Shown piece by piece: positions 12,188 through 26,760 of a stretch of 64,000 nt of DNA. The notes under the pieces were generated by a model. It did no database searches and was not told the DNA's origin. It saw only the letters and a list, made by a program, of their open reading frames with translations. Position 1 is the first letter of the stretch. Each line of letters begins with the position of its first letter. The translations under genes and the position numbers were made by a program. The stretch comes from Lunularia cruciata (lineage: Eukaryota > Streptophyta > Marchantiopsida > Lunulariales > Lunulariaceae): positions 6,515,001 through 6,579,000 of the forward strand of contig OX419758.1 in NCBI GenBank assembly GCA_948567375.1, given 5' to 3'.

Positions 12188-12459
12188 CATATTTTAGACA
12201 GCGTGTGTCCATTGCTCTACAGAGGGCAGTGGCTGGTGCAATCCATAGGAGAGCAATCACATTAGGTGATGTTTCTTCGGATGCTCTAGTTGTATGTAGC
12301 CCGTACGACTTGCATAGCTCGGATATCTTAGGTGCGGTAGGGCAGATTTCTCATACAGACTCTATTGGGGCTTAGCCCCATGTTACCTTTTTGGTCTCTC
12401 CCTTGAACGGCTTGATGGGGTCTTCCCATCCTTCATTTTTCTTACGCGGTCGCCTTTTT
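11102..12459 (+). mobile_element. Non-LTR retrotransposon copy B (5'-truncated)
   Basis: Similarity to copy A begins abruptly at about 11,102 (equivalent to about 8387 in copy A) and continues to the same 3' end (...CGCGGTCGCCTTTTT). 5' truncation is typical of incomplete target-primed reverse transcription. Its 3' tail contains the GGGGCTTAGCCCC hairpin (about 12,366-12,378). I found no clear target duplication. This copy is the least decayed of the family in this window. Confidence 0.88.
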
Positions 12460-13864
12460 CTCTTTCTGGCCTCTCATCTCGTTATCTGCCAATAATATGT
12501 TCTCTCCATAGCACCTCTTATGGCACTTTTGAATGTTTCGATAGTTTGGTGGCACTGTTTGCATTGGCTCGATATGGTTTGACATTGACTCCACCATAGC
12601 CATAATGATTGTAGTTTTAGAGAAACTTTGACAATTGTGTCCTTGCTGGTGCAGGTTTCTCTGTTTAGGAGTTAGGTTTGGACGTCCATTCAAGAGTTGC
12701 ATGCATGCATGAGTCCTGTATCTGCAAAAGGAGGCCTCTAGCGTTTCGTCTAGGACCTCGAGTGTTTCTCTCTACATGAGATTTTATAATCTCTTGACTA
12801 GATATGGTGGGGACTTTTTAATTCTTTTAGAATTTGGCTTTTTATGAGAATATTATCTTTGTTATTCCAAAACCGAATTAATATCTGTACCCATGATTTA
12901 CAACGATTTGTGACATCTACGAATTTCTAGTCTCTAAACATTGATTAGCGACAGCACCATTTTTGTCCTCACCGACAAAGGCTTATATCAAATATAAATG
13001 ATAAAATTGCATCTGAATGATTTTTGGTGTCTGGAAATCCTTCCCCAGTCTGTTAAACGTATTAAAAGAGAAGTTTTGCAGATACTGCAACGCTTCTCTA
13101 TATTCCTTCAAAATCCGCCGTAGCAATGTGTTTTTTTATCTATTTTCGCGGTTAAGTCCTCGAAGTTCTTTCGACACTACTCGTCTTTCTTTAACACTAG
13201 ACGACAAGAAGTCCGCTCACTCCCCTCTTCTCCCAACTATTATGCGTTCGATTGATGGTTCTAGATGAGTATGTTCCACTGATGTGCAAATCTCGAGATT
13301 GTAATTATCCAAATATTTCATACATACGACATCTTTTTGGTGGCAAACTTGGACTTGTGCTGTTCTCCATGCACATAGAAATTTTAAAATATATTGTAAT
13401 ACTTGTTATAGATTGGACTAAATAAAAGTAGATTACTCTTTACTACGAATTATATTTCGATCCAGTAATAATAACCTTGTAATATAAAATATCCTATAAT
13501 ATAAAATATTTAGTCCGTGGTGTGAACCCTTTCGGTGTCATTGTAAACACTAGAATTTACAGCAGACACATGTGTTTTTGTGTGCTCTAGCCAGACTCAT
13601 TGCACTTCTCCAACTTGCACCGATCGAGAGTGGACTGTAGTACAAAACAGGTGTGCCCGTTTTTGCAGACGAATCTTTTGTGACAGTAGCTAGCGACCTT
13701 TTCCTTCTGGTTTTCTATTTGTCTGTGTTTCTCTTTTGCATAGAAGCCCATAGGCCGAGAGGTTTCCTGTGTCCAGTGGAAGAAAAAGTCGTCAAAGCGA
13801 GTAGTGTACTACCCATTATCAATTCACGCCGTCGTGAAATCCATGCCTTCCATGTGATACGTCA
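12460..13864. other. Intergenic, no supported gene
   Basis: No coding region or repeat was recognised. Short open frames at 13,017-13,268 and 13,653-13,880 have no family resemblance. Confidence 0.45.
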
Positions 13865-13929
13865 GCGCAACTGCGTGTGAAAACAAGAAGAATGAGAAGA
13901 ACCTCATCGAGCCGCACGAGGAAAAGAGG
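13865..13929 (-). mobile_element. LINE 3'-tail fragment, minus strand
   Basis: Diverged match to the minus-strand LINE tail: GCGCAACTGCGTG, then AAGAATGAGAAGAACCTCAT and GAGCCGCACGAGG, in the same order as in the other tail fragments. About 65 bp. Confidence 0.5.
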
Positions 13930-14359
13930 CTAGTCCTTTTCCATGTGATTGGATACGGGATGTTCTTACGCAGCTTAGATGGAAGGCAGAGAAGGCCCCT
14001 TTGATGGGGTTTCTGTTGTCTCTCCGTCCGTCCGGAGCCATTAGTGAGATACCGCTCTCGAGGAGTTAGATTTCGAAGCGTGTGTCAAAACCTACAGGCC
14101 AAGGGAGAGTCTGAGGAAGAGGTCTTCCCACATTCGGTACCATAACGTTACTTAAGGTTTTGCATTCGGTAGCTCCATATCCCATGCATGGCCACTTTAA
14201 GATTAAAATATTATGTAACTAATTAGGATGGGAAGATGTTCCCTCCTGTAAAAGTAACAGATAACATTATATCTACTCTGGATAAATATCAATTTGTACA
14301 GATATGTCTAGAATATTAGTGTGGCTTAATTTATTGTTATGATTAGATATTAAGTAGCT

Positions 14360-14396
14360 GGGGGCTTAGCCCCATTCCTACGCGGTCGCCCTTTCC
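14360..14396 (+). mobile_element. LINE 3'-tail fragment, plus strand, internally deleted
   Basis: GGGGCTTAGCCCCATTCC is directly joined to CTACGCGGTCGCCCTTT, so the hairpin and the very end of the LINE tail are present without the roughly 55 bp normally between them. Confidence 0.6.
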
Positions 14397-16450
14397 TGAT
14401 ATTAGTAGTTTGGACTTTTCCCACGTACGGTTATTATTAGCGGGGTCCACGGTAATGACTGTATGTGCAAGAAGACTCTGAATACACCTAAAGGAAATCA
14501 GATTAGATATGAAGAGATATTTTCTTATAATATGATCAATTATTTCAGGAATTAATGATCCATATAGTAATGTTCTCTCTATCTTGATTTTCTAATCTTA
14601 AAATTTGATTCTATAACATATAAGGTAAGAAGCAAAGTCGCCGTAGAAGCCACAACATATACCGTATTTTATTTGAGGGATTATAGTGCGCTGTACAAGT
14701 ATTGTACAGTCTATCTTCCGCCTTCTTTTACATTCCATGCAAGCAGATTAAATATTTCTCGAGTATAGATCTTCTTGAATCCCCAAAAATTGTAAATTGG
14801 TACGAGTAAGACATTTGGAGTCCGTCTAAACTCTTAACATTTAAAAAACTTGAATTTAATTTCCAGTTAAGTACAAAGGACAATCTCCCAGTCAGAGACC
14901 GAGATATATCAGTATTGTAGGACAGCAAGAGGAGAACTCTCTGTTTTGACTTATCGATATCCATAATGTGGTGACAAAATAGATGGAAACGTACGATGTT
15001 GCCCTTCAAAGTGGAATAAGGTGCACTTCTACATGAACTAGTTCTGCGATCGCCATTCAAAGGATATAAACAAGAGAGAACCAGAGGATGACAACGTTTA
15101 GGAAGTATTCCAAGAAGCTGCAGTCATCTTTGACGTGGTTCTATGTATCAAAGATGCAATTCAGTAAAAACATTTATGTACATGAATGCATGCAGGAGGT
15201 TGAATAATGCGGGACGATATGACTCGCAACAATTAAGGCCGAGATGAGGATCGTGTGAAGTTAGTAGATGCTGCAGACAGGGGCTCGGTGTTATACACGC
15301 ATCGACAATTATTTAAAGGAATAGGCTCGGGAATAGAAGTTTTCACCGATGAACCAGGAATCAAAATTTTCTGGTCTAGGGACATTTTACTGCAAGTATA
15401 CAAACCAATGCGCATTATACAAGCTGAGAAAAGCTTAGACATTACTGTCTCTAATGTGCGGAAGGAGGAGACTACAAATTTCTCCATCTGCAGGGTATAG
15501 GGTGTAGGAGAAAGCTTCTATCCAAACTCTGAGGGTCGTACACAAGAGATCGTAAGCATTACTTGGAACCAATCGGGTACACTTCAACACAATTCATTTC
15601 ATAGTCACTCCCATGGGGTATCACGTACCTTTCCGCATGCGCTCCAACCAGTGCCTGTAGTTTACCGAGTCTCTTCCAAGCCCCTTCTCCGTGTAAAAAC
15701 GGCAAGTCCAGGAGCACCCCCCTGCCCCGACTCTCCAAGCTAATCACACTATGAAGAATATGAGCGAGTATCCATTCAAATCTCCAAATATAGTCCTCCG
15801 CAAAACCAGTTGTCCTCGGAAGGCCCACTTCTGGAGAAGTCCCCGAGGACCTTCCTGGTTCTGCAATATGTCTCTGTTTGACTTGGTAGAAGTTCCCCGA
15901 AAATGCGGAGCATTCTGACAAGGAAACACAGTGGAGACTCGCTCTACGAGTTCTTCGGGGCACTCGGAAGATCAATCCATGCTTCATTCAACCCAAACTG
16001 AATTCAGCTTGGAGAAGGCAAACGCTTACAGCAATGAACAGGTATGCTCGGCAAAACATAGAGACGATTTACAAGTAGACAACATACATGCACCATTCAG
16101 CGTTGGATATAATTACCGCACTAAGAACCTAATTCCATCCATCTGAAGAATCTGATGACTGCGCGAGAATCTCTAGGGTTATTCCCGTACCCAAAGCTGA
16201 AGCTTCAATGCCAAACATGATGTCAATCGTAGTAGTATACGCTGCTTGTCATACACTCTTTAGCCTGTCTATAAAAGGCTCCACTTACGGTGTCTACCAT
16301 CACGGTTAGCATAGAAAGTTCCCTCACTTCCATCACATAGAAAATATGTGTCTGCTTTCCTTGTAGCCGTCTCCAAATGTAAGACCCCACCTTCACATAC
16401 TCCACTCAGTTTGAAGAATATACTACGAGATGGATGCGGTTTGACATCAA
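14397..16450. other. Intergenic with one unrecognised ORF
   Basis: Apart from the minus-strand frame at 15,559-15,987, listed separately, I see no feature. Composition is less AT-rich than elsewhere, so an unrecognised host exon set remains possible. Confidence 0.4.
15559..15987 (-). CDS. Hypothetical ORF, 142 aa
   Basis: An ATG (at 15,985-15,987 on the plus strand as CAT) opens a 142-codon frame to a stop at 15,559. The N-terminus is basic (several Arg), and there is no signal peptide, membrane segment or motif that I recognise. A 61-codon frame overlaps it in another phase. No adjacent splice-compatible exon could be assigned. It may be a real small gene, an exon, or chance. I give no function. 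Confidence 0.2.
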   Translation of the reverse strand: MKHGLIFRVPRRTRRASLHCVSLSECSAFSGNFYQVKQRHIAEPGRSSGTSPEVGLPRTTGFAEDYIWRFEWILAHILHSVISLESRGRGVLLDLPFLHGEGAWKRLGKLQALVGAHAERYVIPHGSDYEMNCVEVYPIGSK

Positions 16451-16602
16451 TCCTATCCTACAAATCAGCCATCCATCTACATTGGTGAATGGATGTACAA
16501 ATACCAGCCATTCTGCGGGTAAACAGTCCTATCCTACAAATCAGCCATCCATCTACATTGTTGAATGGATGTACAAATACAAGCCATTCTGCGGGTAAAC
16601 GA
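16451..16602. repeat. Tandem duplication, 76-bp unit, two copies
   Basis: The unit begins TCCTATCCTACAAATCAGCC at 16,451 and recurs at 16,527 (period 76). The copies differ at only a few positions. Each unit contains a small inverted repeat (CATCCAT ... ATGGATG). It lies about 240 bp beyond the 3' end of RPN11. Confidence 0.85.
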
Positions 16603-16840
16603 AAGCATTTCAGGCAGATACCCTTTTCTGATAACTAATAACTGATAACAAAGTCATCCACAAGTGATTGTTTCAAAATGGGAAGGAGAAGAACAGTCAC
16701 GGGAAAATGACAGCACAAAAGCACGTACTTACATAATCCTCGAGTCATCATGCATCAAATTGGGGGAAGGCAAAAGCACCACATCGCGAAAGACCTTTCA
16801 GGATGGTGGAATCAACGATCTGTTATCAATTATGAACATC

Positions 16841-19390
<2,550 letters not shown>

Positions 19391-20156
19391 TTTTCCTTGT
19401 TCAAACTCGTTGCACACAAAGTTCCTGAATACGCCGGTAGACAATCTACACCGATTCCTGATCGGAAACTCGAAAGGCCTAATGACTACGACAATCAGGC
19501 TCACTTTCTCGAGGATTCCTCGAAGAAATTGGGGGTGTCTTCTGGAGGGGCTGAGTTTGGAGATGGACGTAGACAATGAAGGGCCACAACTCGGTTGCAT
19601 TTACGTGGTTTCCGTTAACTTGCATTGGAAGGGAAGGCGTGGTACCACAGTAACGAGTTTACGTGATACGGCAAAAAGTTATAAACTGTGGTAGACAGAA
19701 GTAGAGTACTGTTCACTTCCACTACTTGGCCGGTAAGAATGCACTTACCATGGGACAAGTTCTACTCTATTTTCCCGGACGGTTTGTTAGCAAGAGTTTA
19801 TGAATTTTATCTTTTTACAAAATCTATGTACAAAATTTAATTTACATGGCTAAGGAGCATATTTTACTTTGCATACACCATTTCTTTACTTTGCATATAT
19901 TATCGTCTGCTATTGAATTTATATAATGGGTTATACTCAGTAATATTGGATGACAAAAAAATATCATTAGTATTTGATGAAGAAAATATAGCTACATTTA
20001 TTCGTAATCTGATCACACCAAATTGAACAAAATATATCAATGCGGTGGTATTAGCTAGACTATTTCCTACTAGCATATAGTCTACGACTTTGCCCGTTAT
20101 GGGTCAGAAGTGAGATATAATTATCAAGGTGATAGTTGGGTTTATTATTTCATGTA
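19391..20156. other. Upstream region of RPN11
   Basis: Holds the presumed 5' UTR and promoter of the minus-strand RPN11 gene. Open frames on both strands at 19,254-19,694 overlap exon 1 antisense or extend it upstream and are taken as shadows. No clear TATA box or other gene was identified. Confidence 0.5.
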
Positions 20157-20198
20157 AAAGGCAACCACGTAGAACACATGAAGGATGCGAAGACCCCA
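20157..20198 (-). mobile_element. LINE 3'-tail fragment, minus strand
   Basis: AAAAGGCAACCACGTAGAAC followed by ACATGAAGGATG and GAAGACCCC: the terminal 40 bp of the LINE family in reverse orientation. Confidence 0.75.
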
Positions 20199-23100
20199 GT
20201 TTATTATTTCTAGGTTTGGCTATTGGAGTAAGGTCACGATGGCTAACTGAAATATCTTGAATTTTGAGGAAAAGGTTGTTTAACTCTTAATTTGTAGACT
20301 CAAAGAGCCTAGTTGAGGTTGAAGTAAATTGAATAATGTTAGTTGAAGGTTTTCTACTCCTAAAACGCTAAGATACAAGTTTCAATAAGGTCATATTTTT
20401 CGTACTTCATAGTTAATTAAATTGTAGATGAATTCATTAACTATGATGATAAGAAAATCTGCTTTAGTAATGAAATTGTCTATTTAATTTTCTTATAAAT
20501 CTTCCTCAACTCTTATATAAGTGCTATTTTTTTCTATGACAGATGTGTTGATAGCTTCGGTATCTAATACTCCATTCCCTATAATAATAAGTTAAAAAAG
20601 TAAAAGATAGGTATCTAATTATTTATTATATTTTGGTTTGGTTTTACTATATATTATTAAATAAGTTAATATATAATATAATTGATTTATATATAATATT
20701 ATAATTTTCTTATTAATTGTGTAGTAAAATAGGATATCTTTGCTTCCAAAACTATTATAGTATTTGTGTTTTAACTTTACATTTGTGAAAAACTTTAAAA
20801 ATATAATAAAAAAATTACATACAATCAACAATTCAATCAAAGTCTTAGCATCATTAATTTAATGCCAAAATAACTATAGTTTTAATATTTTCATTCAACC
20901 AAATTCTTTAAAATTATCGATGTGATGCACTCAAATTTTTACATAGCTTTTACACTATAGTTTTTATATTTTCATTGAAAAGTAGTGTAGTCACCAAATA
21001 ATCTCTTCCACAGATTATAAATCACTCTTTCCAAATTTGAACTACTTTTAAAATATTATGTAGTTTCTAAATGGAATATGAAGTCTTGAATGGGACAATT
21101 ATAGTGGTAAGGTGAAATACCTTACAAATTTATATGCATTATAAATAATATTATTTCACGTTTAAATCATAGGTTCTAAAAAAAAATCAACAGTATGGAA
21201 AGTAAAATGATTTGTTCGTCACATCTAAACTAGAGTTTCAACTTCATTTCTTAAGTCTTTCTCAACTATGAATGTGTTTCAAGATCTTCCAAACTTTATT
21301 TCAATTTTTGGATAGTGTTCTTCTATGAGACTTCCTCCGAAAAAGCAAGCACAAAAACTTTTATTGAAAATACAGGACACTAAAGAATGACATTGGATCC
21401 CAAGAGCATTGGATCCCAAGAACTAAGCGATAGCAATATTTTGAGACATATTACAATCCAAAGGTCATTCATAAAATTGCACTCATAAATGGATGAAGTA
21501 AAATTCTTTCAATGCATGACAATAGAATTTCATGTAAAATATTTATTAGAACCCCTAATGATAGATTTTATTATCTCTAGAGTAGGTTGTACTAAATAAA
21601 AAATATATACTATATAATTCATGTTCTCTACGCAGTTGCCTTTTTCATCGCCTTTTTCTTATAATTCAATATGTCTGTAATATCATTTTAAAATAAAACT
21701 CTGGAACAAACACACATACACAGTCTACTGCTAGTTTTGATAAAAGAAGAAGAAGAAGTTAGCTATTACTGAGAACTAGTATCTATGATAGATTCTGATA
21801 CCCTTCTTGGATAAAATATGATTATAATCATCATTTATGTTAGTTTCTAAGAAGATGAATGCAGAAACTCTCCTAAGTATTAAGCCGAAGAATTAAAGAT
21901 CTTATATTAGTATAGTTTAGATATAGTCTATATAGATAAAAACTTATGATTTAGGAGTTATTCTGATGAATATTAGATTTGAAATTCATTTATTTATATA
22001 TTCGATTTTCTATCAAGACTTAAAAATTAAAAATATAAAAAATATCTAAAAAATATTTCCAAATGAATTTATTCTTATGTCCTTAATCAAATATATGGAA
22101 TTTCATGAAAAAATCTTTTTATCAACTTATTAAACTACTTATATATTTTATTTTTATGACCCTAAATTCAAATTATAATATTAATTTTTATTTTAGATAT
22201 ATGAAATTTCTTTATATTCTTGGAAATTGGGTGGAAATTTTTATAAAATATTTGAAATATTTGGTTCTTGATACTGCTCTATATATTGATATAAAAATGC
22301 TATCTGGTGCAACAAATAAAGATATAAGGAATTATTTTTTATAATTTGATAAATTTTTATTTTATTATCATCATCATCATCATCATTACCTCTGTATGAA
22401 TTACCTTAAATTATTTTAGTAATTTAAATTATTAATTAATTAATTAATTAGATTAGTTTTCAATTTAGTTTTTATGCTTCATAAATTTTTCTATCAATTT
22501 TATTCCAGGAATGGATGGTAAATTATAAATTATAAATTTGTTGTCTATAGCACTGTACACTATTCAATATCTAGAAGAACAAAAGTATGAGGATTTTTCA
22601 TACTGAATATCTTAAAGAAAAATACTGAGATAAATTTTGTATAATATATGATGGTATTACTCTTCAATCATATAAGTAAGCATGACGACGAGTAATAGTA
22701 TCATGTCATTATTTTTAACCATATTTACAGTATATAGACGTTATCAGTTCCAATCCTATCAGTTCCCTTTTTCTAATTGCTTTTATTTTGGTTAGTTACT
22801 CAAACATAGCAACAAACACAACAGAGTTACAATATTACTTTATTATCCATAGTATATACGCTACTCCGTTGTCCAAAGTCCTCCTTATATTCTATCGATT
22901 CTTCTCTTCCTTTGCTTTTCTCCGTTGGATACGGAAAGATTATTGAGAAAGATAATCTCGAGTTTTTTCGAAAACCATCACATATCTCTTTAAGCTTTCT
23001 CTTTAAACTGTTAACTTTCACGATAATCCATACAGCCAGTAGGCCTAACTTTAACTTTGCCTGCACCTTCAGATATTGTCTTCCCACCGGGAAAGCCTCC

Positions 23101-23544
23101 AGAGCTTACCGAATTGTGAGATTACCATAGATTTTAACTTTAGGACAAGATTTGGTAATAATCATCTGCATTTGAGCAAATGAGAAAATCGAGACAAACA
23201 ACAAAATTCTGATAAAGCAAAGCAAGTAAAGTTAATAAAATAGAGTGTTAAGTGATTGTAGCGATCATAGAGGGGAGATGCTGCATCAGAAGCATCAGAA
23301 GTAATCATGGCTTCCCACAATCTGTTGATGTCCAACCGGTTTTTGAAGATATGGCAACAAAAAAATTAGACACAAGTAATGATGCACATGGCTTGCGTTG
23401 GTAGAGGTTGGAGCAACAAGGGGACGGGGTCATGTAGACTTCAAAAGGTTACAGTCATATAGTTGTCTAGGATGATGATAACAAGAATGAAGGTAGGTAG
23501 GTGATCAATATGTAATCGCGCACTAAGCTACCTAAGGTACAAGA
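20199..23544. other. AT-rich intergenic region
   Basis: Very AT-rich with no supported gene. Includes a short LINE-tail-like piece (about 21,625-21,645, CTACGCAGTTGCCTTTTT), a 16-bp tandem duplication (GCATTGGATCCCAAGA, about 21,391-21,422), an (ATC)n run at about 22,367-22,386 and a (TAAT)n run at about 22,432-22,450. The open frames here are low-complexity. Confidence 0.55.
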
Positions 23545-23640
23545 TGACCGTAGTGATCACAAGAAGGATGAGAAGACCTCCATCAAGCAAGCCTTACAAG
23601 GAAAAGACATAGAGATTAAGATGGGGCTAAACCCCAATGG
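23545..23640 (-). mobile_element. LINE 3'-tail fragment, minus strand
   Basis: Contains the inverted tail in order: GACCGTAG, AAGGATGAGAAGACC, CATCAAGC, CTTACAAGG and GGGGCTAAACCCC (the hairpin with one change). It abuts the residual copia LTR, so it probably inserted into it. Confidence 0.75.
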
Positions 23641-23649
23641 TATCGGTAA

Positions 23650-23738
23650 GATAGATACTAGCCGGTCACGCATCTCTGCACCTGTTAAGGGGAAAGGTCA
23701 CAACCCCTTAAGGGTCGCAGCCTTAGGTGTGACTCAAG
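23650..23738 (+). repeat. Copia family LTR fragment (left of TIR element)
   Basis: About 90 bp that align with the copia 3' LTR at about 51,750-51,840 (shared GGTCACAACCCCTTAAGG and GTCGCAGCCTT, then GTGTGACTCAA). It continues after the TIR element at 24,924. The 5' part of this LTR is missing. Confidence 0.75.
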
Positions 23739-24923
23739 AGGGGGTTTCAGATATAGTTTTGACGTATGTCTATGGGATAAATAACAAATATCGTAACTAT
23801 TTTTAGTGAACTCTGTAAGGAGATGAGGTGCTAATAAATGAACGTTTTGTAAATTATTATATGGTATACCATAAGCAATTTTCATTTATTTATAAAAATC
23901 AGATGCTATACTACAGATGTTTAGGATTTCCATAGTGAAATAAATGATTGTCAAAAGAGATGATGTGGCTTTTGAGAGAGTTACCATGTTTTTCTGGTGG
24001 GTGATTCTTAGAGTGAGATTTATGAAATTTTTTGGCAGATCCAAAATGCCGCTCTCAACTATTCAAATTTAAATTCACCATCTGCAAATGCAAATGTTGT
24101 GCAAATGCTCTTGTCAGCAAATTAAACCAGTGGGTTTTGTAGTTTTGCATTGGTGTGTTGGTTCATATCCATATATATTAGTGTGGTGAGAGAGATAGAG
24201 TGAGTTATGGAAAATGATTTGCATCATCTTACGGCAACCAAGAAATTAATTGGAGGTCAAGGAATTTTATTGCAAAAGGGCAACACAAATTTAGCAAAAA
24301 CCTGATTGCAATGTAGACTCACATTTGGATGCAAAATCAACTTGCACTATCAAGCAACTACCCACACCAACCAGCATCTATGGGCGCCAACAAGCTTTGA
24401 GCTTCGAGTGGCTATGGGCAGCAATAGGCGGTTATGAGCAACGAAGAGCAACAACGAGCAACAACGAGCAACAATGAGCAGCGACGAGCAACAACAAGCA
24501 ACGATGAGAAAAATCCCATTTAATCCTAAATTAACATATTACTAACACATTATCAAGCGACTAGGAATGGCTACAAACACCATCAAGCAGCTACAAGCAG
24601 CGATGAGAAAAATCTCATTTAATTTTAAATTAACACATTACACCGAGCAACAACCGGCGTAGACCATATTCACCCTAAACCAGACACTTTATTAACCCTA
24701 ATATGTAATTAATGCATTATGGTGTGACAACATAAAACTCCATATCTCTTATTTTCTATAAACTATCTCTTATGGAGTTTGCTAATAATAAGGAACTTGG
24801 CCAGAACTCCATAGTGTGACTCTTTCTTCCTCCCGCCCGCACCACATACCAATTTAGTCAACGCTTTGTAATAATCAATATGAAAATATACAGAACTTCA
24901 TAAAACTATTTCTGAAACTCCCT
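23739..24923 (+). mobile_element. Unclassified TIR DNA element, copy 1
   Basis: 1,185 bp with inverted ends AGGGGGTTTCAGATATAG and (reverse complement of the right end) AGGGAGTTTCAGAAATAG. It interrupts a copia LTR; the related LTR at 51,838 reads straight through (GACTCAATGTATA), defining the insertion point. The flanking bases are AAG on the left and AAT on the right, consistent with a 3-bp AAT duplication with one change. Copy 2 (31,354-32,723) has AAT on both sides. There is no transposase-like frame, so it is non-autonomous. It does not fit the TIRs or duplications that I know for Tc1/mariner (TA), Mutator (9 bp) or hAT (8 bp). Confidence 0.75.
24437..24510 (+). repeat. Short minisatellite GAGCAACAAC
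   Basis: Degenerate 10-bp repeats (GAGCAACAAC, GAGCAACAAT, GAGCAGCGAC) inside TIR element copy 1. A matching but differently expanded segment lies in copy 2, around 31,690-31,770. Confidence 0.7.
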
Positions 24924-25033
24924 AATGTATAGCCCTATGGGTTCTAACTCATTTCCTATTCTGCCTTGCAGAACTCAGTATTGACATTATCTAACCTTTC
25001 TCTCTCACCTTGAGTACTCTACTCTTCACTACA
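24924..25033 (+). repeat. Copia family LTR fragment (right of TIR element)
   Basis: Continues the LTR interrupted at 23,738. It aligns with 51,840-51,975 (ATGGGTTCTAACTC, GCCTTGCAGAACTC, CCTTTCTCTC, CACCTTGAGTA) and ends CTTCACTACA. It is the 5' LTR of the copia element whose gag follows. Confidence 0.8.
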
Positions 25034-25047
25034 CGTATCAGAGCCTA
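25034..25047 (+). other. Copia primer binding site
   Basis: CGTATCAGAGCC directly follows the LTR end; it corresponds to the plant initiator-Met-tRNA primer site TGGTATCAGAGC with its first bases changed. Confidence 0.65.
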
Positions 25048-25269
25048 TCTAAGTTGTTTAATCTAGAAACTCTCCTTAGAAGGTACTCTAGATGTGCACA
25101 ACATACTAGGAAGCTAGTATTCAAATCACCCAAAAAAATTGACTTTTTACTTTTTTGCACATAAATCCCAATTTTTTGTGGACTTTGCTCTCAAAAAATG
25201 AAGAGAAAAAAAAGAGCAGCAACAAAACTCCAAACTCAAACATTTTCTCCATTCTAACTTTCAATCTCC

Positions 25270-26760
25270 ATGGCAAGTACAAACGTAATCAATACTTTTG
25301 GATGGGCCAAATTCTCAAGCAGTGACCGGGTAAATTAGAAAGCAAAGGTTGCAAGACAAGTTGATCTTAGAGGAGTTTTGGGATGTGGTAAGTGGCACAA
25401 ATCTTTGCCTTGCATGAGTTCTTGACCCTACAAATTCCATTATAACAAATCAGCAAGCAATCATTGCTTGGAAGAAAAGAGACCTAAAAGTCCTTGTTGC
25501 TATCAAAGATTTGTGCACCATATGTGAAGTCCCACATTACTTTGAGGAAACCAGCAAAGAAGCAGTGGATGTGCTCACCGTTTGTCTGCTCCTCAGCAAA
25601 TATAGTATAGAAACATTACATGCACTCCAAATTTTTAGGTCTCAAGATGAAACCTTAGGATTTAGTCACCCAACACCTGCACAACTTTAGAGGTATAATG
25701 GAACAATGCCCTACTACTAGTTTCATGTAATGTTCCGAGGATAGGAGAAACCACAAAAGAAATACCAAAGAAGAAACACAAGAGAAACACAAGGTTTCAT
25801 TCTTCAATACTCCAATGTCCCAAAGCAACAACTTGTTTTTATTATGCAGCAAAGGATCCAATCAAAGGGAGCTACACTCTTGGATCAAATACATGGATTG
25901 GTGACATTTCAAAAAGCTCCACCCTTAGGTTAGCTACATGGATTGGTGATATGTCAATCCTTCCCTTATTTGGTTGATCAAACAAGTTTGACCAAAGGAA
26001 TCTTTGGGCAATCTTCCTCTAGGAAGTTTAGAACAACATGGGCGAGGTACCATTGGAAAACTATTGATGAGACAAAAAAGTGGGAGAAGGCAACACCTTA
26101 CCTTTCAAAAGGAGAAAAAACTACATTTTTAGCGCTAATCCATTTGTTTAGATCTCCAAAATTGGCTCTAAAGTTTTTAGGGTGTTTTTGACCTTTGCAC
26201 TATTAGTGAATGTACTCTTTTGGTGAGATCTCTATCTGATCTATTTAGACCATCATATATAAAATCCCTAAAGATATTACTAAGCCAATTTATACCTTTA
26301 GATAATTTTTCTAGCTAATGGTATTACATGTCTCCATTACTCAAGAAATAATTGATCACTCTAATGTGCTCTATGGCTCCTAAGTACTAAAATGTACTTT
26401 AACAATTGAGAACTCATGTGACAATTAATAATAGATGTTATCATAACAATTCTCCTAAAAGAGGAGACTACTATACAATCATCCTCCTCAAAGAGAAGTG
26501 CCTTTGTCTCTTGTTTTCAGAGAGAAGGCAAAAAAAGAGAATCAATGCCACTACATACCCTTAGGTCAAAACCCAACAAGTAGAATATAGAAACTTCAAC
26601 CTCCAAAATTTTGTGGCAAGCCTCCTAAGACACCATGCACTCAATGCAAAAAACCAAGGCATTGGCACCATGAATATCCTCAAAATTGGCCCATAGCCAA
26701 CATTGCAACAACATCATACTACCCACCTAAATGAAATAGGAAAACAAATCAGAGACAAAC
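25270..26760 (+). pseudogene. Copia gag fragment (element A), interrupted
   Basis: ATG at 25,270 opens a copia-type gag: 'FSSSDRVN*KAKVARQ' and, in another frame, 'WDVVSGTNLCLA' and 'IIAWKKRDLK'. 'FRGIMEQCPTTSF' runs up to 25,725 and resumes after the LTR insert as 'SPLLKK*LITLMCSMAPKY'. A zinc knuckle 'CTQCKKPRHWHHEY' (about 26,633-26,675) has its last Cys replaced by Tyr. Several stops and shifts are present. Nothing recognisable as the pol of this element follows; sequence after about 26,940 is unrelated. In life Gag forms the cytoplasmic virus-like particle. Confidence 0.72.
25726..26328 (+). repeat. LTR (family TGTAATGTTCC), inserted in copia gag
   Basis: 603 bp, starting TGTAATGTTCC and ending GGTATTACA. 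It is homologous to 30,684-31,236 and 39,793-40,547. Removing it rejoins the copia gag reading, which indicates a solo LTR. The five bases on each side (TTTCA, TGTCT) do not match, although CATG overlaps both termini, so the target duplication is unresolved. Confidence 0.75.

Noticed and set aside
24437..24510. CRISPR-like or centromeric array from the GAGCAACAAC repeats.
   Set aside because: Units are 10 bp, contiguous and degenerate with no spacers, and confined to one transposon copy.
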